Below, in pieces: positions 1-7,151 of a DNA stretch of 41,477 nucleotides. The DNA comes from Deltaproteobacteria bacterium (GTDB lineage: Bacteria > Myxococcota_A > UBA9160 > JAFDDA01). The notes below the pieces were generated by a model. It ran no database searches and was not told the DNA's origin. It saw nothing but the letters and a program-made list of their open reading frames with translations. The stretch lies in NCBI GenBank assembly GCA_019311105.1, contig JAFDDA010000036.1, positions 1 through 41,477 on the forward strand. The letters run 5' to 3'. The position numbers were made by a program, and so were the translations under genes. The first letter of the stretch is position 1. Each line of letters begins with the position of its first letter.

Positions 1-3
1 GGC

Positions 4-1908
4 ATGGCCGCTCGCCGTCCGCGGCAGCGCAAGGCTGGCCCCGGCTCTGCCGCCGCGTTGCGGGAGGCGGCCGGACGGCTCGGCATCGAGAAGCTCCACC
101 CCGAGCAAGAGCGCGTCATTGGCGACGTGCTCGCGGGGCGCGACGTGCTGATGGTGCTGCCCACCGGGTTCGGCAAGTCGGCCTGCTACCAGCTGCCCTC
201 GATGCTGCTGCCGAAGCCGGTGGTGCTGATCTCGCCGCTGCTGGCCCTGCTGCGCGACCAGCAGCAGAAGCTCGTCGAGCGCGACGTGCCCTGCGTGCGG
301 CTCGACGGCACGGTGCGGGGCGCGCGGCGGCGCGCGGCGCTCGAGCGCATCGCCGAGGGCGGGTCGCTGCTCGTGATGACGACGCCCGAAACGCTCGCCG
401 GGGCCGAGGCGCGCGACGCGCTCGCGAAGAGCGGCGTGTCGCTGCTCGCGGTGGACGAGGCGCACTGCCTCTCGGAGTGGGGGCACGACTTCCGGCCTGC
501 CTATCTGCGTCTCGGCGCGCTGCTCCCGTCGCTCGGCGGGCCGCCCGTGCTGGCGCTCACGGCCACGGCCACGCCGCGCGTGCGCACGGCGATCGTGGGC
601 TCGCTGCGCATGCGCAAGCCGAGCGTCGTCGCGAGCTCTCCCCACCGCGCGAACCTCGCCTTCGAGGTGATCCCCTGTGAGGGCGACCTGCGGCCGCGCG
701 CCCTGCTGCGCCTCGCGCGCCGCCTGCGCCGGCCGGGGATCGTCTACTGCGCGACCCGCGGCGACGTCGATCTGGTCTACACGCTGCTGCGGCGCTTCGA
801 CTTCCCGGCCCACCGCTACCACGGCGGCATGACCGCCACCGAGCGCAACCGCGAGCAAGAGCACTTCATGCAGCCCGGCCAGCGCACCACGATGGTCGCG
901 ACGAGCGCCTTCGGGCTCGGGATCGACAAGCCCGACATTCGCTACGTGCTCCACTACCAGGCGCCGGCGGCGCTCGAGCAGTATGTGCAGGAGGCCGGGC
1001 GCGGCGGGCGCGACGGGAAGAAGGCGAACGCGATCCTGCTCTTCGACCCCGAGGCCGACCGCCCCATCCACGAGGCGCTGCTCACCCGCGGGCGCGTGCG
1101 GCCCGAGCAGCTCTATCGCCTGGGGACGGCGCTGGCCGCCTGGGCCGCCGAGACCCGCACGCCCACGCTCGAAGCGCTGGCGCTCTCGGCCGAGCTCGGG
1201 CCCCGCACGACGGCGGCGCTGCTCGCGAAGGTCGAGGAGGCCGGGCTCGCCGAGCGCGAGGAGGCCGACGTGCGGATCCTCGCATCCGCGAACTCGATCG
1301 AGGAGGAGGTGCGCGCACTCGCGGGGCAGTTCGAAACGTTGCGCACGATGGACGGGCGGCGGCTCGACGCGATGGAAGCCTACGGCGAATCCGACGGCTG
1401 CCGCGCACGGTCGCTGCGCGCCTACTTCGGCGAGGAGGACGACGAGCCCTGCGGCTTGTGCGACGTGTGCCAGGGTCGCCCGCGGCGCAGCGACGCCTTC
1501 TTCGCGCCGCTGGTGGCGCCGCGCAAGAAGCGGCGTGGCAAAACCTCCGGCCGTCGAGGCCGGGGCCGCCGCAAGGCGACCCGCAAGGAAGGCGAGGCAC
1601 CGGGCAAGAAGACCCCGGGGAAGGGTGGGACGCGCGGCAAACCGACTCGGAAGCGGCGCGGGGCCCGCCGCAAGGCCAGCGCGGCGGACGCGGAGCCGAA
1701 CCGCAAAGCCAGCGCGCCGGAAGCGGAGTCGAACCGCAAGGTCACTACGACGGAAGCGGAGTCGAACCGCAAGGTCACTACGACGGAAGCGGAGTCGAAC
1801 CGCAAGGTCACCCGCAAGGACGGCGAGGCGCCGGGCAAGCCGGACCCGTCGCGCCGACGCCGTGGCAGGCGTGGCGGACGACGCGCTCGGAGACGCCCCA
1901 AGGAATGA
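4..1908 (+). CDS. recQ: RecQ-family ATP-dependent DNA helicase with basic repeat tail
   Basis: A superfamily 2 3'-5' DNA helicase of the RecQ family, acting in recombination and repair. The 634-residue protein shows the Walker A motif PTGFGKSACYQLP (Lys58), the DEAH box at residues 151-154 followed by the RecQ-typical CLSEWGHDFRP, and the motif VI region QEAGRGGRDG. Four cysteines (C466, C483, C486, C489) match the RecQ zinc site. I see no HRDC domain. After about residue 500 the protein becomes a Lys/Arg-rich tail containing four 11-residue repeats (core AESNRKVTT). The ATG at 4 is the first in frame; no ribosome site is visible because the window begins here, so a longer N-terminus is possible. 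It is the only housekeeping-type gene in the window and has no evident link to the catabolic genes. Confidence 0.9.
   Translation: MAARRPRQRKAGPGSAAALREAAGRLGIEKLHPEQERVIGDVLAGRDVLMVLPTGFGKSACYQLPSMLLPKPVVLISPLLALLRDQQQKLVERDVPCVRLDGTVRGARRRAALERIAEGGSLLVMTTPETLAGAEARDALAKSGVSLLAVDEAHCLSEWGHDFRPAYLRLGALLPSLGGPPVLALTATATPRVRTAIVGSLRMRKPSVVASSPHRANLAFEVIPCEGDLRPRALLRLARRLRRPGIVYCATRGDVDLVYTLLRRFDFPAHRYHGGMTATERNREQEHFMQPGQRTTMVATSAFGLGIDKPDIRYVLHYQAPAALEQYVQEAGRGGRDGKKANAILLFDPEADRPIHEALLTRGRVRPEQLYRLGTALAAWAAETRTPTLEALALSAELGPRTTAALLAKVEEAGLAEREEADVRILASANSIEEEVRALAGQFETLRTMDGRRLDAMEAYGESDGCRARSLRAYFGEEDDEPCGLCDVCQGRPRRSDAFFAPLVAPRKKRRGKTSGRRGRGRRKATRKEGEAPGKKTPGKGGTRGKPTRKRRGARRKASAADAEPNRKASAPEAESNRKVTTTEAESNRKVTTTEAESNRKVTRKDGEAPGKPDPSRRRRGRRGGRRARRRPKE
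1687..1818 (+). repeat. Four 33-bp tandem repeats in the 3' part of recQ
   Basis: Four consecutive 33-bp units start at 1687, 1720, 1753 and 1786. The units at 1720 and 1753 are identical; the first is diverged and the last changes at its end. Each encodes an 11-residue unit of the type EAESNRKVTTT. The period is a multiple of three, so the frame is kept, and copy number could vary between strains. Confidence 0.9.
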
Positions 1909-2014
1909 TCCGCCGGTCGCGGCGCCCAACGGGTTCCCATCACCGACTTCGGCCCGCGGGCGGGTGAACGCTACTGACCGCGCCCCCCGCTGCTAGATCG
2001 CGCAGCCTCGATCC

Positions 2015-2743
2015 TCAGGCTCCGATGACCGGCAGGCCGTCCGGGCTGTTGGCGACGAGAGCCCCGCGCAGGGGTTCGTAGACGTGCGGCGGCCCCAGGC
2101 GCAGCGTCTCGCGAACCTCGTCGAGGGGCCGAGGGAGAAGCCCCTCCCAATCCTGCACGGGCATCCACACACTTTGGCGTGCGCGACGCCACGCGTCTGT
2201 GAGAACCCGACCTCGCCCCCGGAAGACCCCGAAGTAAAGGGTCCCGAGCAGGACGGGCAGGAAGAGCCCCATCTGCCGGACCTGGATGAGGGTCATGCTC
2301 ACGACCGCGAGCTCGCCCACGAGGTCGCGGCCGTAACCGCCGGCCACATGCATGAGATCGTGGACCTGCAGGTGTCGCTCCATCACCAGGCGTCGCTCGT
2401 CGTCGATGCCTTCGGGCAGGTCGCCCTCCGTGGCACCGGCGAGCCCGTCCGCGCTGATGTTCTCGATCTCCGTCCAATCGAAGTAGGCCCGACCGAGCGA
2501 CCCCGCCGGGAAGTCGGCCATCGCCTGGCGGTCCCGCAGCACCGCGAGCAAGGATCGGCGTTCGCGGACGATGGCCGCACCTCTGGGGTCGGCCATGAAG
2601 CGCTGGAAGAAGCGCTCCATGGACTTGCCATTCATGTGCTTCACCATCTCCACGCCGGGCCCGATCTCGTCGGGGCTCTGCATGAGGATCCAGAACGCAC
2701 GGAAGGCAGCGGGAAGGTCGACCTTGTATTCGAGAGTCTGCAT
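2015..2743 (-). CDS. Coq4-like protein
   Basis: A 242-residue protein related to Coq4, the ubiquinone-biosynthesis protein. It carries the diagnostic zinc motif HDxxH-x11-E: HDLMH at 128-132 and Glu144. In mitochondria Coq4 binds lipid and has been linked to C1 decarboxylation of the ubiquinone ring; the role of bacterial homologues in catabolic clusters is not settled. I chose the ATG at 2743 (MQTLEYKVDL) because the Coq4-like sequence begins there; the longer open frame upstream is low-complexity and runs over the divergent promoter region. A second Coq4-like gene lies at 28859-29572. No other ubiquinone gene is present, so a role with a hydrophobic substrate or quinone of this pathway is possible but unproven. 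Confidence 0.78.
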   Translation of the reverse strand: MQTLEYKVDLPAAFRAFWILMQSPDEIGPGVEMVKHMNGKSMERFFQRFMADPRGAAIVRERRSLLAVLRDRQAMADFPAGSLGRAYFDWTEIENISADGLAGATEGDLPEGIDDERRLVMERHLQVHDLMHVAGGYGRDLVGELAVVSMTLIQVRQMGLFLPVLLGTLYFGVFRGRGRVLTDAWRRARQSVWMPVQDWEGLLPRPLDEVRETLRLGPPHVYEPLRGALVANSPDGLPVIGA

Positions 2744-2869
2744 GCGTGCTCCCTGGCTTCGAGTCGGGCGGTTGCGCCCGTCTGCACTTCGTTCTTGGTC
2801 ATGGGCCAGAGGGCAGCGGTCGCGACCCTCCGAGCCAACGCTCCACAGTGTCGGACGAGCCACCTCGGT

Positions 2870-2889
2870 CGTATGACGTAGGTCATACG
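2870..2889. promoter_or_regulatory. Perfect interrupted palindrome, probable operator
   Basis: CGTATGAC-GTAG-GTCATACG: two perfect 8-bp arms around a 4-bp spacer. It lies in the 236-bp gap between the divergent Coq4-like (start 2743) and PNPOx-like (start 2980) genes. Length and symmetry fit a dimeric repressor such as TetR or GntR. I saw no second copy, so the regulator is unknown. Confidence 0.5.
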
Positions 2890-2979
2890 GGCCGATTCTG
2901 TCTTGCTCCTTCGCCGGCTGCACCGGGGGCGAACGCGCTGTAGGGTCCCATGGATTGAATCGTCCAAGGGAGAGTTGCA

Positions 2980-3360
2980 ATGGGAATGATCGAAGATGCA
3001 CACAAGAGCCTGATCGAAGACGTGGGCCTTTGCTTTGTCGCGACAGCCTCGAGCGATGGCGAGCCCAACGTCAGCCCGAAAGGCTCGATCCTGGTATTCG
3101 ATGACGACCACCTGGCGTTCGCCGATATCATGAGCCCGGGGTCCAGGGCCAATCTGGAGCAGAACGAGCGCGTGGCCGTCTACGTGTGCCGACCCGAGAA
3201 GTTCCAGGGATTCCAATTCAAGGGTACAGCCGAGCTCTCGAAGGAGGGCCCGGTCTACGATCGACTGGCAGCCGCCATCGAGAAGAAGGGGCTCAAGCTG
3301 CCGCCGATTCAGAACGCGGTGAAGATCCGGGTCCGAGAGATTCGGGCGGTGGGAGCCTGA
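2980..3360 (+). CDS. Pyridoxamine 5'-phosphate oxidase-like FMN-binding protein
   Basis: A 126-residue single-domain protein of the PNPOx-like split-barrel fold, which binds FMN, F420 or heme. Visible family features are the N-terminal strand pair around VGLCFVATASSDGEPNVSPKG, where the second strand carries the typical PNVSPKG turn, and RANLEQNERVAVYV, which matches the NL..NP.v.v region of the family. The start follows an AGGGAG ribosome site by about 8 nt. It is not the biosynthetic PdxH, which is much longer. Small proteins of this group are often flavin/F420 reductases or of unknown function. It is divergent from the Coq4-like gene, and its 3' end faces the P450 gene. Confidence 0.75.
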   Translation: MGMIEDAHKSLIEDVGLCFVATASSDGEPNVSPKGSILVFDDDHLAFADIMSPGSRANLEQNERVAVYVCRPEKFQGFQFKGTAELSKEGPVYDRLAAAIEKKGLKLPPIQNAVKIRVREIRAVGA

Positions 3361-3482
3361 CTCGTGTGCCCGACCGGGGAGGCATCCACCAGCACCTCGA
3401 TGGCGTTGGCTCCCGTGAATGAAATATCGCCTTGGAACGCCCCGAAGTTGCCCTGATACCAGGAGAGGGCATGGGTGTTCTG
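3361..3482 (-). other. Coding-like remnant downstream of the P450 gene
   Basis: The 122-bp convergent gap has an open minus-strand frame directly continuing the P450 frame after its TGA. About 38 codons read like natural protein (for example SWYQGNFGAFQGDISF), and most codons end in G or C as in the neighbouring genes. It has no start codon of its own. It may be the end of a lost gene, or chance; I do not recognise the family. Confidence 0.25.
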
Positions 3483-4733
3483 TCAAACCCCCGTGGAAGC
3501 CTCGCGGTGGGTGATCAGTTCGAGCTCGGCATGGCGTCGGACGAAGATGCTGCTCACGTACTCGGGGGGGTGCAGCGGGTCGAGCGAGAAGGCGCGCGTG
3601 CGCGCCAGAAGCTCCTCGAGAATGACGCGGGCCTCGAGCCGCGCGAGCCGCGCACCCACGCAGAAGTGGATGCCCCGGCCGAAGGCCAGGTGCTCGCGCA
3701 GGTCTGAGCGGTGGATGTTCACGCGGTCGGGGTCCTCGAACGTCTCCGGGTCGCGATTTGCAGCGGCCCACAAGAGCAGGACGCGCGAACCCTCCGGAAG
3801 CTCGACGCCCCCGAGCTTCGTCGCGCGCTTGACGTGGCGGAAGTGCCCGCGAAAGGAGGATTCGATGCGGATCGTCTCCTCGACGAACTGCGGGATCAGC
3901 TCCGGACTCGCGCGAAGCTCCTCCTGCAGCTCCGGCTGCTCGGCGAGGATCCGCACCGCACTTCCGGTGAGGCTGGAGGTCGATTCACCTCCCGCCCCGG
4001 CCAGCACCACGAGGATCGAAACCCCGTCGTCCTCGGAGATCAATCCGTCTTTCACGCCCTGGGCCAGCTGGCCGATCACACCGGGCGCGGGCTGACCCTT
4101 GGGCGCGGCCATGGCTCGCTGCAGTTGCACGCCGAGGTACTCGACCATCTCTCCCGTCTTGCCGGCCACGAAGCCCATCCGCTCGAGGGTCGTCGTGCCT
4201 GCCAGCACCTCGGTCCCCATCATCGCCCAGGCGAGCAGTCGATCGACGTCTTCGAGGGGCAGACCCACGACGAGTGCCATGGCACGCGTGGGCAGCGGGT
4301 TCGCCACGCGCGCCACCCAATCCCCGCCCCCTTCGTCCAGCAGCGGAACGATGAGCTCGATGGCCCACTCGCGCAGGGTCCCCTCGAGGGACGCGACGAC
4401 CTTGGGCGTCACATGGGGGAGCACCATCTTGCGATGCACCGTGTGGGATGGTTCGTCGGCGTTCGCGATGGCGTCGACGGAGCCACCGAAATTGCCGAGG
4501 TCGAAGACCTGCGCCTCCCCGGCGGGCCCGGTCATCAGGACGCCGGTCAGGTTTGCGGAGAAATCGTCGTGGCGTTCGAGGGCCTCGACGATCAGCGGGG
4601 CTTTCGACACGAGGTAGATGTCGGTCCCCGGGACCTCGTAGACCGGCGCGTGCTCCCGAAGCGCGGCGTAGAAGGGATAGGGGTCCTCGACGGTCTTGGG
4701 ATCGAGGAAGTTGAATTCGTCGGGCGTTCTCAT
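3483..4733 (-). CDS. Cytochrome P450
   Basis: A 416-residue soluble bacterial P450 monooxygenase. The I-helix oxygen-activation motif is AGGEST at 247-252, with a Glu-Ser pair where Asp/Glu-Thr is usual. The ExxR pair is Glu286-Arg289, and the heme-thiolate loop is FGRGIHFCVG with Cys358. Length is standard. The ATG at 4733 is preceded by GAGGAG at good spacing; the longer frame upstream is noise. It is the last gene of a minus-strand run with an acyl-CoA ligase, a SnoaL-like protein and an Fe-S oxidoreductase. By analogy with CYP124/125/142-type enzymes it might oxidise a terminal methyl of a lipid or isoprenoid chain before CoA activation, but the substrate is not readable from sequence. 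No ferredoxin gene is adjacent. Confidence 0.93.
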   Translation of the reverse strand: MRTPDEFNFLDPKTVEDPYPFYAALREHAPVYEVPGTDIYLVSKAPLIVEALERHDDFSANLTGVLMTGPAGEAQVFDLGNFGGSVDAIANADEPSHTVHRKMVLPHVTPKVVASLEGTLREWAIELIVPLLDEGGGDWVARVANPLPTRAMALVVGLPLEDVDRLLAWAMMGTEVLAGTTTLERMGFVAGKTGEMVEYLGVQLQRAMAAPKGQPAPGVIGQLAQGVKDGLISEDDGVSILVVLAGAGGESTSSLTGSAVRILAEQPELQEELRASPELIPQFVEETIRIESSFRGHFRHVKRATKLGGVELPEGSRVLLLWAAANRDPETFEDPDRVNIHRSDLREHLAFGRGIHFCVGARLARLEARVILEELLARTRAFSLDPLHPPEYVSSIFVRRHAELELITHREASTGV

Positions 4734-4827
4734 TCGGATCTCCTCACGCAAGCGGGCCGGAAGGCCGCATCGAGCCAGGGCGGATGCTAGGCGACTCCGA
4801 GCAGGTTCTTCGCCAGGCAGATGGGTT

Positions 4828-6336
4828 CTAGCCCGGCTCGCCGGACGCCAGTTGGGCGCGGATCTGACGCCGGAGGAGTTTGCCGGTCTCGTTGTAGGGA
4901 AGCTCGTCGCAAAACTCGATCCGCTGAGGAGTCCGCGAAGATCGCAGTCGCCCACGAACCCAGTCTTGGAGTTCCTCGACACTCGCGGATCGCCCGGCGC
5001 GGAGGACGACGACCGCTGCAACACCTTCACCCCACTGCTCGTCGGGGATTCCGACGACGGCGGAGTCGGCGACGGCGGTGTGCTCGAGAAGCACGTCCTC
5101 GATCTCGCCCGGGGACAGGTTCTCGCCTCCCCGCACGATCACGTCATCGGCGCGGCCTTCCAGGAAGAGATAGCCGTCGTCGTCGATCGAACCCGCGTCG
5201 CGTGTCGGAAACCAGCCGTCTCCATCGACGGTCGTTCCGCGACCGAGGTACTCGCCCGAAACCTGCTCGCCGCGCACGTGGATCTCTCCCCGTTCGCCGG
5301 GGGCGAGCGCGTGACCCGCGTCGTCGCGGATCTCGACTTCGAGGCTGGGCAAGGGACGTCCCACCGAAGTGAGGCGCCGGCGGACCGCGGGGTCTTCGGA
5401 GCTGGCGGCCGATCGGTGGTCTTCGGGGTTGAGAATCGCGATGGTCGAGCTGGTTTCCGTGAGCCCGTACGCGTTGGTGAAATCGGTCTCGGGAAAGAGG
5501 CGCATGGCTTTCTCGATCACCTGCTGGGGCATCTTGCCGCCGCCGTAGGACAGAGCGCGAAGGTGCGGGAGCTTCGCGTCCCCGCTGCCGTCGAGGACGT
5601 CGATGATGCGGGTCAGCATCGTGGGAACGACGAAGGCATGCGTCACGCGTTCGCTGCGCGCCAGCTCGACCCAGGCCTCGGCTTCGAAGTTCGAGAGCTG
5701 GACGATCCGGCGTCCGGAGTAGACGGAGCTCGCGAGCGCGGCGATGCCGGCCACGTGGTACGGCGGAACGCTCACCAGCGCCGCGTCTTCTTCCGATGCG
5801 GACCCGAACTCGACGGAACCCAGGATGTAGGAGACCAGGTGCTTGTGGCGCAGGACGGCGGCCTTCGGAGCGCCCGTCGTGCCGCTCGTGAACAGCAGCA
5901 CCGCGATGTCGTCGGGATCCATCGGCCAGCTCGGGTCCGCCGCATCAGCCGTGCCCGCACGAGCGAGGAAGGCTTCCCGCGACACGACTTGGGTTCGCGG
6001 CAGTTGCGAGAGCGCTTCGACTCGTGCGTCTTCCGTGACGAGATAGGCGGGCGCGATCTGGGAGGCCAGCCCTTCGATCTCTTCTCCCGTCAGTCGGTAG
6101 TTGAGCGGGGCGAAGGGCACGCCCGCCCAGGCGCTGCCGAACAGCCCGACGGGCAGTGCCAGGCTGCTCACGTCGAGCATCGCGAAGCGTTCGCAGCCCG
6201 AGGCCTGGACTTCGCTCGCCGCACGGCCGGCGGCCTGGAACAGCTCGTCGTAGGTGAGCGTGTCTGCGCCGTTCTGGACGGCGACCCGATCCGGGGTTCC
6301 CGAGGCCGCCATCTCGAGCAGCATCATCAAGTTCAT
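4828..6336 (-). CDS. AMP-forming acyl-CoA ligase
   Basis: A 502-residue member of the ANL superfamily that activates a carboxylic acid to its CoA thioester via an acyl-adenylate. Motifs in order: P-loop LLFTSGTTGAPK at about 147-158, AYGLTETS at 289-296, the hinge region GWFPTRDAG...GRADDVIVRGGENLSP, and the C-terminal catalytic Lys486 in YNETGKLLRR. All key elements are intact, unlike the ligase at 29614-31227. The start lies 3 nt after the stop of the small upstream gene, which implies coupled translation; ATGs at codons 4 and 5 are alternatives. Together with the P450 it would form an oxidise-then-activate pair. Short- to medium-chain or alicyclic acids are plausible substrates. Confidence 0.9.
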   Translation of the reverse strand: MNLMMLLEMAASGTPDRVAVQNGADTLTYDELFQAAGRAASEVQASGCERFAMLDVSSLALPVGLFGSAWAGVPFAPLNYRLTGEEIEGLASQIAPAYLVTEDARVEALSQLPRTQVVSREAFLARAGTADAADPSWPMDPDDIAVLLFTSGTTGAPKAAVLRHKHLVSYILGSVEFGSASEEDAALVSVPPYHVAGIAALASSVYSGRRIVQLSNFEAEAWVELARSERVTHAFVVPTMLTRIIDVLDGSGDAKLPHLRALSYGGGKMPQQVIEKAMRLFPETDFTNAYGLTETSSTIAILNPEDHRSAASSEDPAVRRRLTSVGRPLPSLEVEIRDDAGHALAPGERGEIHVRGEQVSGEYLGRGTTVDGDGWFPTRDAGSIDDDGYLFLEGRADDVIVRGGENLSPGEIEDVLLEHTAVADSAVVGIPDEQWGEGVAAVVVLRAGRSASVEELQDWVRGRLRSSRTPQRIEFCDELPYNETGKLLRRQIRAQLASGEPG

Positions 6337-6339
6337 GGT

Positions 6340-6651
6340 TCAGTCCGACGAGGGGAGCGCCTTGGCGTCCTTGGTCTTCAGGAGGGTTTCACCGATGGCG
6401 AGGGAGCCGTCTCCCGGCTTGATGCACAGGAGTTCGAGGTCGCCACTCTCGGAGACGTAGCGCTTGCCCAGGATCGATCCTTCCGCGGCCTGCGGAGATG
6501 GGGAGCCGCCCGCCGACGCCTCGGCCTTCGCGTCGAGCATCGGGACGCCACCGCACTGGAGGTCCACCGCCCCGTCGGGTGAGGCAACCACCATCACCTC
6601 GGTGGCGCACGCCGCGCTGCGCAATCGAACGCCTGCCTTCAGCTGACCCAT
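6340..6651 (-). CDS. Small protein of unknown function, ligase-associated
   Basis: A 103-residue protein I do not firmly recognise. It begins MGQLKAGVRLRSAACATEVM and contains a second Cys in DLQCGGVPM, giving a possible two-Cys site, followed by a Ser/Ala/Gly-rich linker and an acidic C-terminal half (SESGDLELLCIKPGDGSLAI). No signal peptide or membrane segment is visible. The ATG at 6651 has a strong GGGAGG ribosome site at about 8 nt; the longer frame upstream would run into the SnoaL-like gene. It sits tightly between the SnoaL-like gene and the acyl-CoA ligase, only 3 nt from the latter. Similar short proteins occur beside acyl-CoA ligases in actinobacteria as far as I recall, but no function is assigned. 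Confidence 0.65.
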   Translation of the reverse strand: MGQLKAGVRLRSAACATEVMVVASPDGAVDLQCGGVPMLDAKAEASAGGSPSPQAAEGSILGKRYVSESGDLELLCIKPGDGSLAIGETLLKTKDAKALPSSD

Positions 6652-6695
6652 CGCTCTCCCTCCCGTTCGTACGACTATAGTCGAAGCCCCGCCCG

Positions 6696-7151
6696 CTAGA
6701 CCGACGGGGCTCCTTCCGAGGCCCATCCCTGGTCGAGTGGCACGAGGTAGGACATCCGGAGCTTGCGCGACCGGAACTTCCACTCGCCCGCCACGCGGAG
6801 ATAGCGGTCTTCATACCAACCCGATCCGATCATGCTCCGGCCCTCGATCACCGCGCGAAGATCGAGGTAGCAGGTTCCGCTCGCCTCGTCCCCGGCAAGC
6901 GTGATGACGTGGTTGTGCACGAAAGGCTGGAACATGCCGTCGCCCAGCATCCGCCGATAGGCCTCACGGATCGTCGACTGGCCACGAAGGATCGGCTCCT
7001 CGCCGGTATCCATCTCGCCATCCTCGGTGAAGAGGTCGACGGCGGCGTCCGGCTGCTTCTGCCAGACGTGGTGGGCGTAGCGGCAGGCGAGGTCGCGAAT
7101 CGCCTCTCGGTCGGCGAGGGCCTGCAGCGTCGGGTCGGGCGAGTGGCTCAT
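6696..7151 (-). CDS. SnoaL-like / NTF2-fold protein
   Basis: A 151-residue protein of the NTF2-like superfamily (SnoaL-like type), a cone-shaped alpha+beta barrel used by ring-hydroxylating dioxygenase beta subunits, ketosteroid isomerases and dehydratases. Family features are the N-terminal helix LADREAIRDLACRYAHHVWQ, LFTEDGEMDTG, and the C-terminal strands GSGWYEDRYLRVAGEWKFRSRKL. The ATG at 7151 overlaps the TGA of the upstream Fe-S oxidoreductase (ATGA), so translation is coupled. Members in such clusters may be isomerases or dehydratases acting on bulky hydrophobic intermediates. No catalytic residues can be assigned with confidence. The operon position points to the same pathway as the P450 and ligase. 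Confidence 0.82.
   Translation of the reverse strand: MSHSPDPTLQALADREAIRDLACRYAHHVWQKQPDAAVDLFTEDGEMDTGEEPILRGQSTIREAYRRMLGDGMFQPFVHNHVITLAGDEASGTCYLDLRAVIEGRSMIGSGWYEDRYLRVAGEWKFRSRKLRMSYLVPLDQGWASEGAPSV

Noticed and set aside
1687-1818. CRISPR-like array
   Set aside because: The units are contiguous without spacers and encode protein in the recQ frame; they are a coding minisatellite.
2744-3001. N-terminal extension of the first Coq4-like gene to 3001
   Set aside because: The added 86 residues are non-conserved and would cover the palindrome and the start of the divergent gene; homology begins at 2743.
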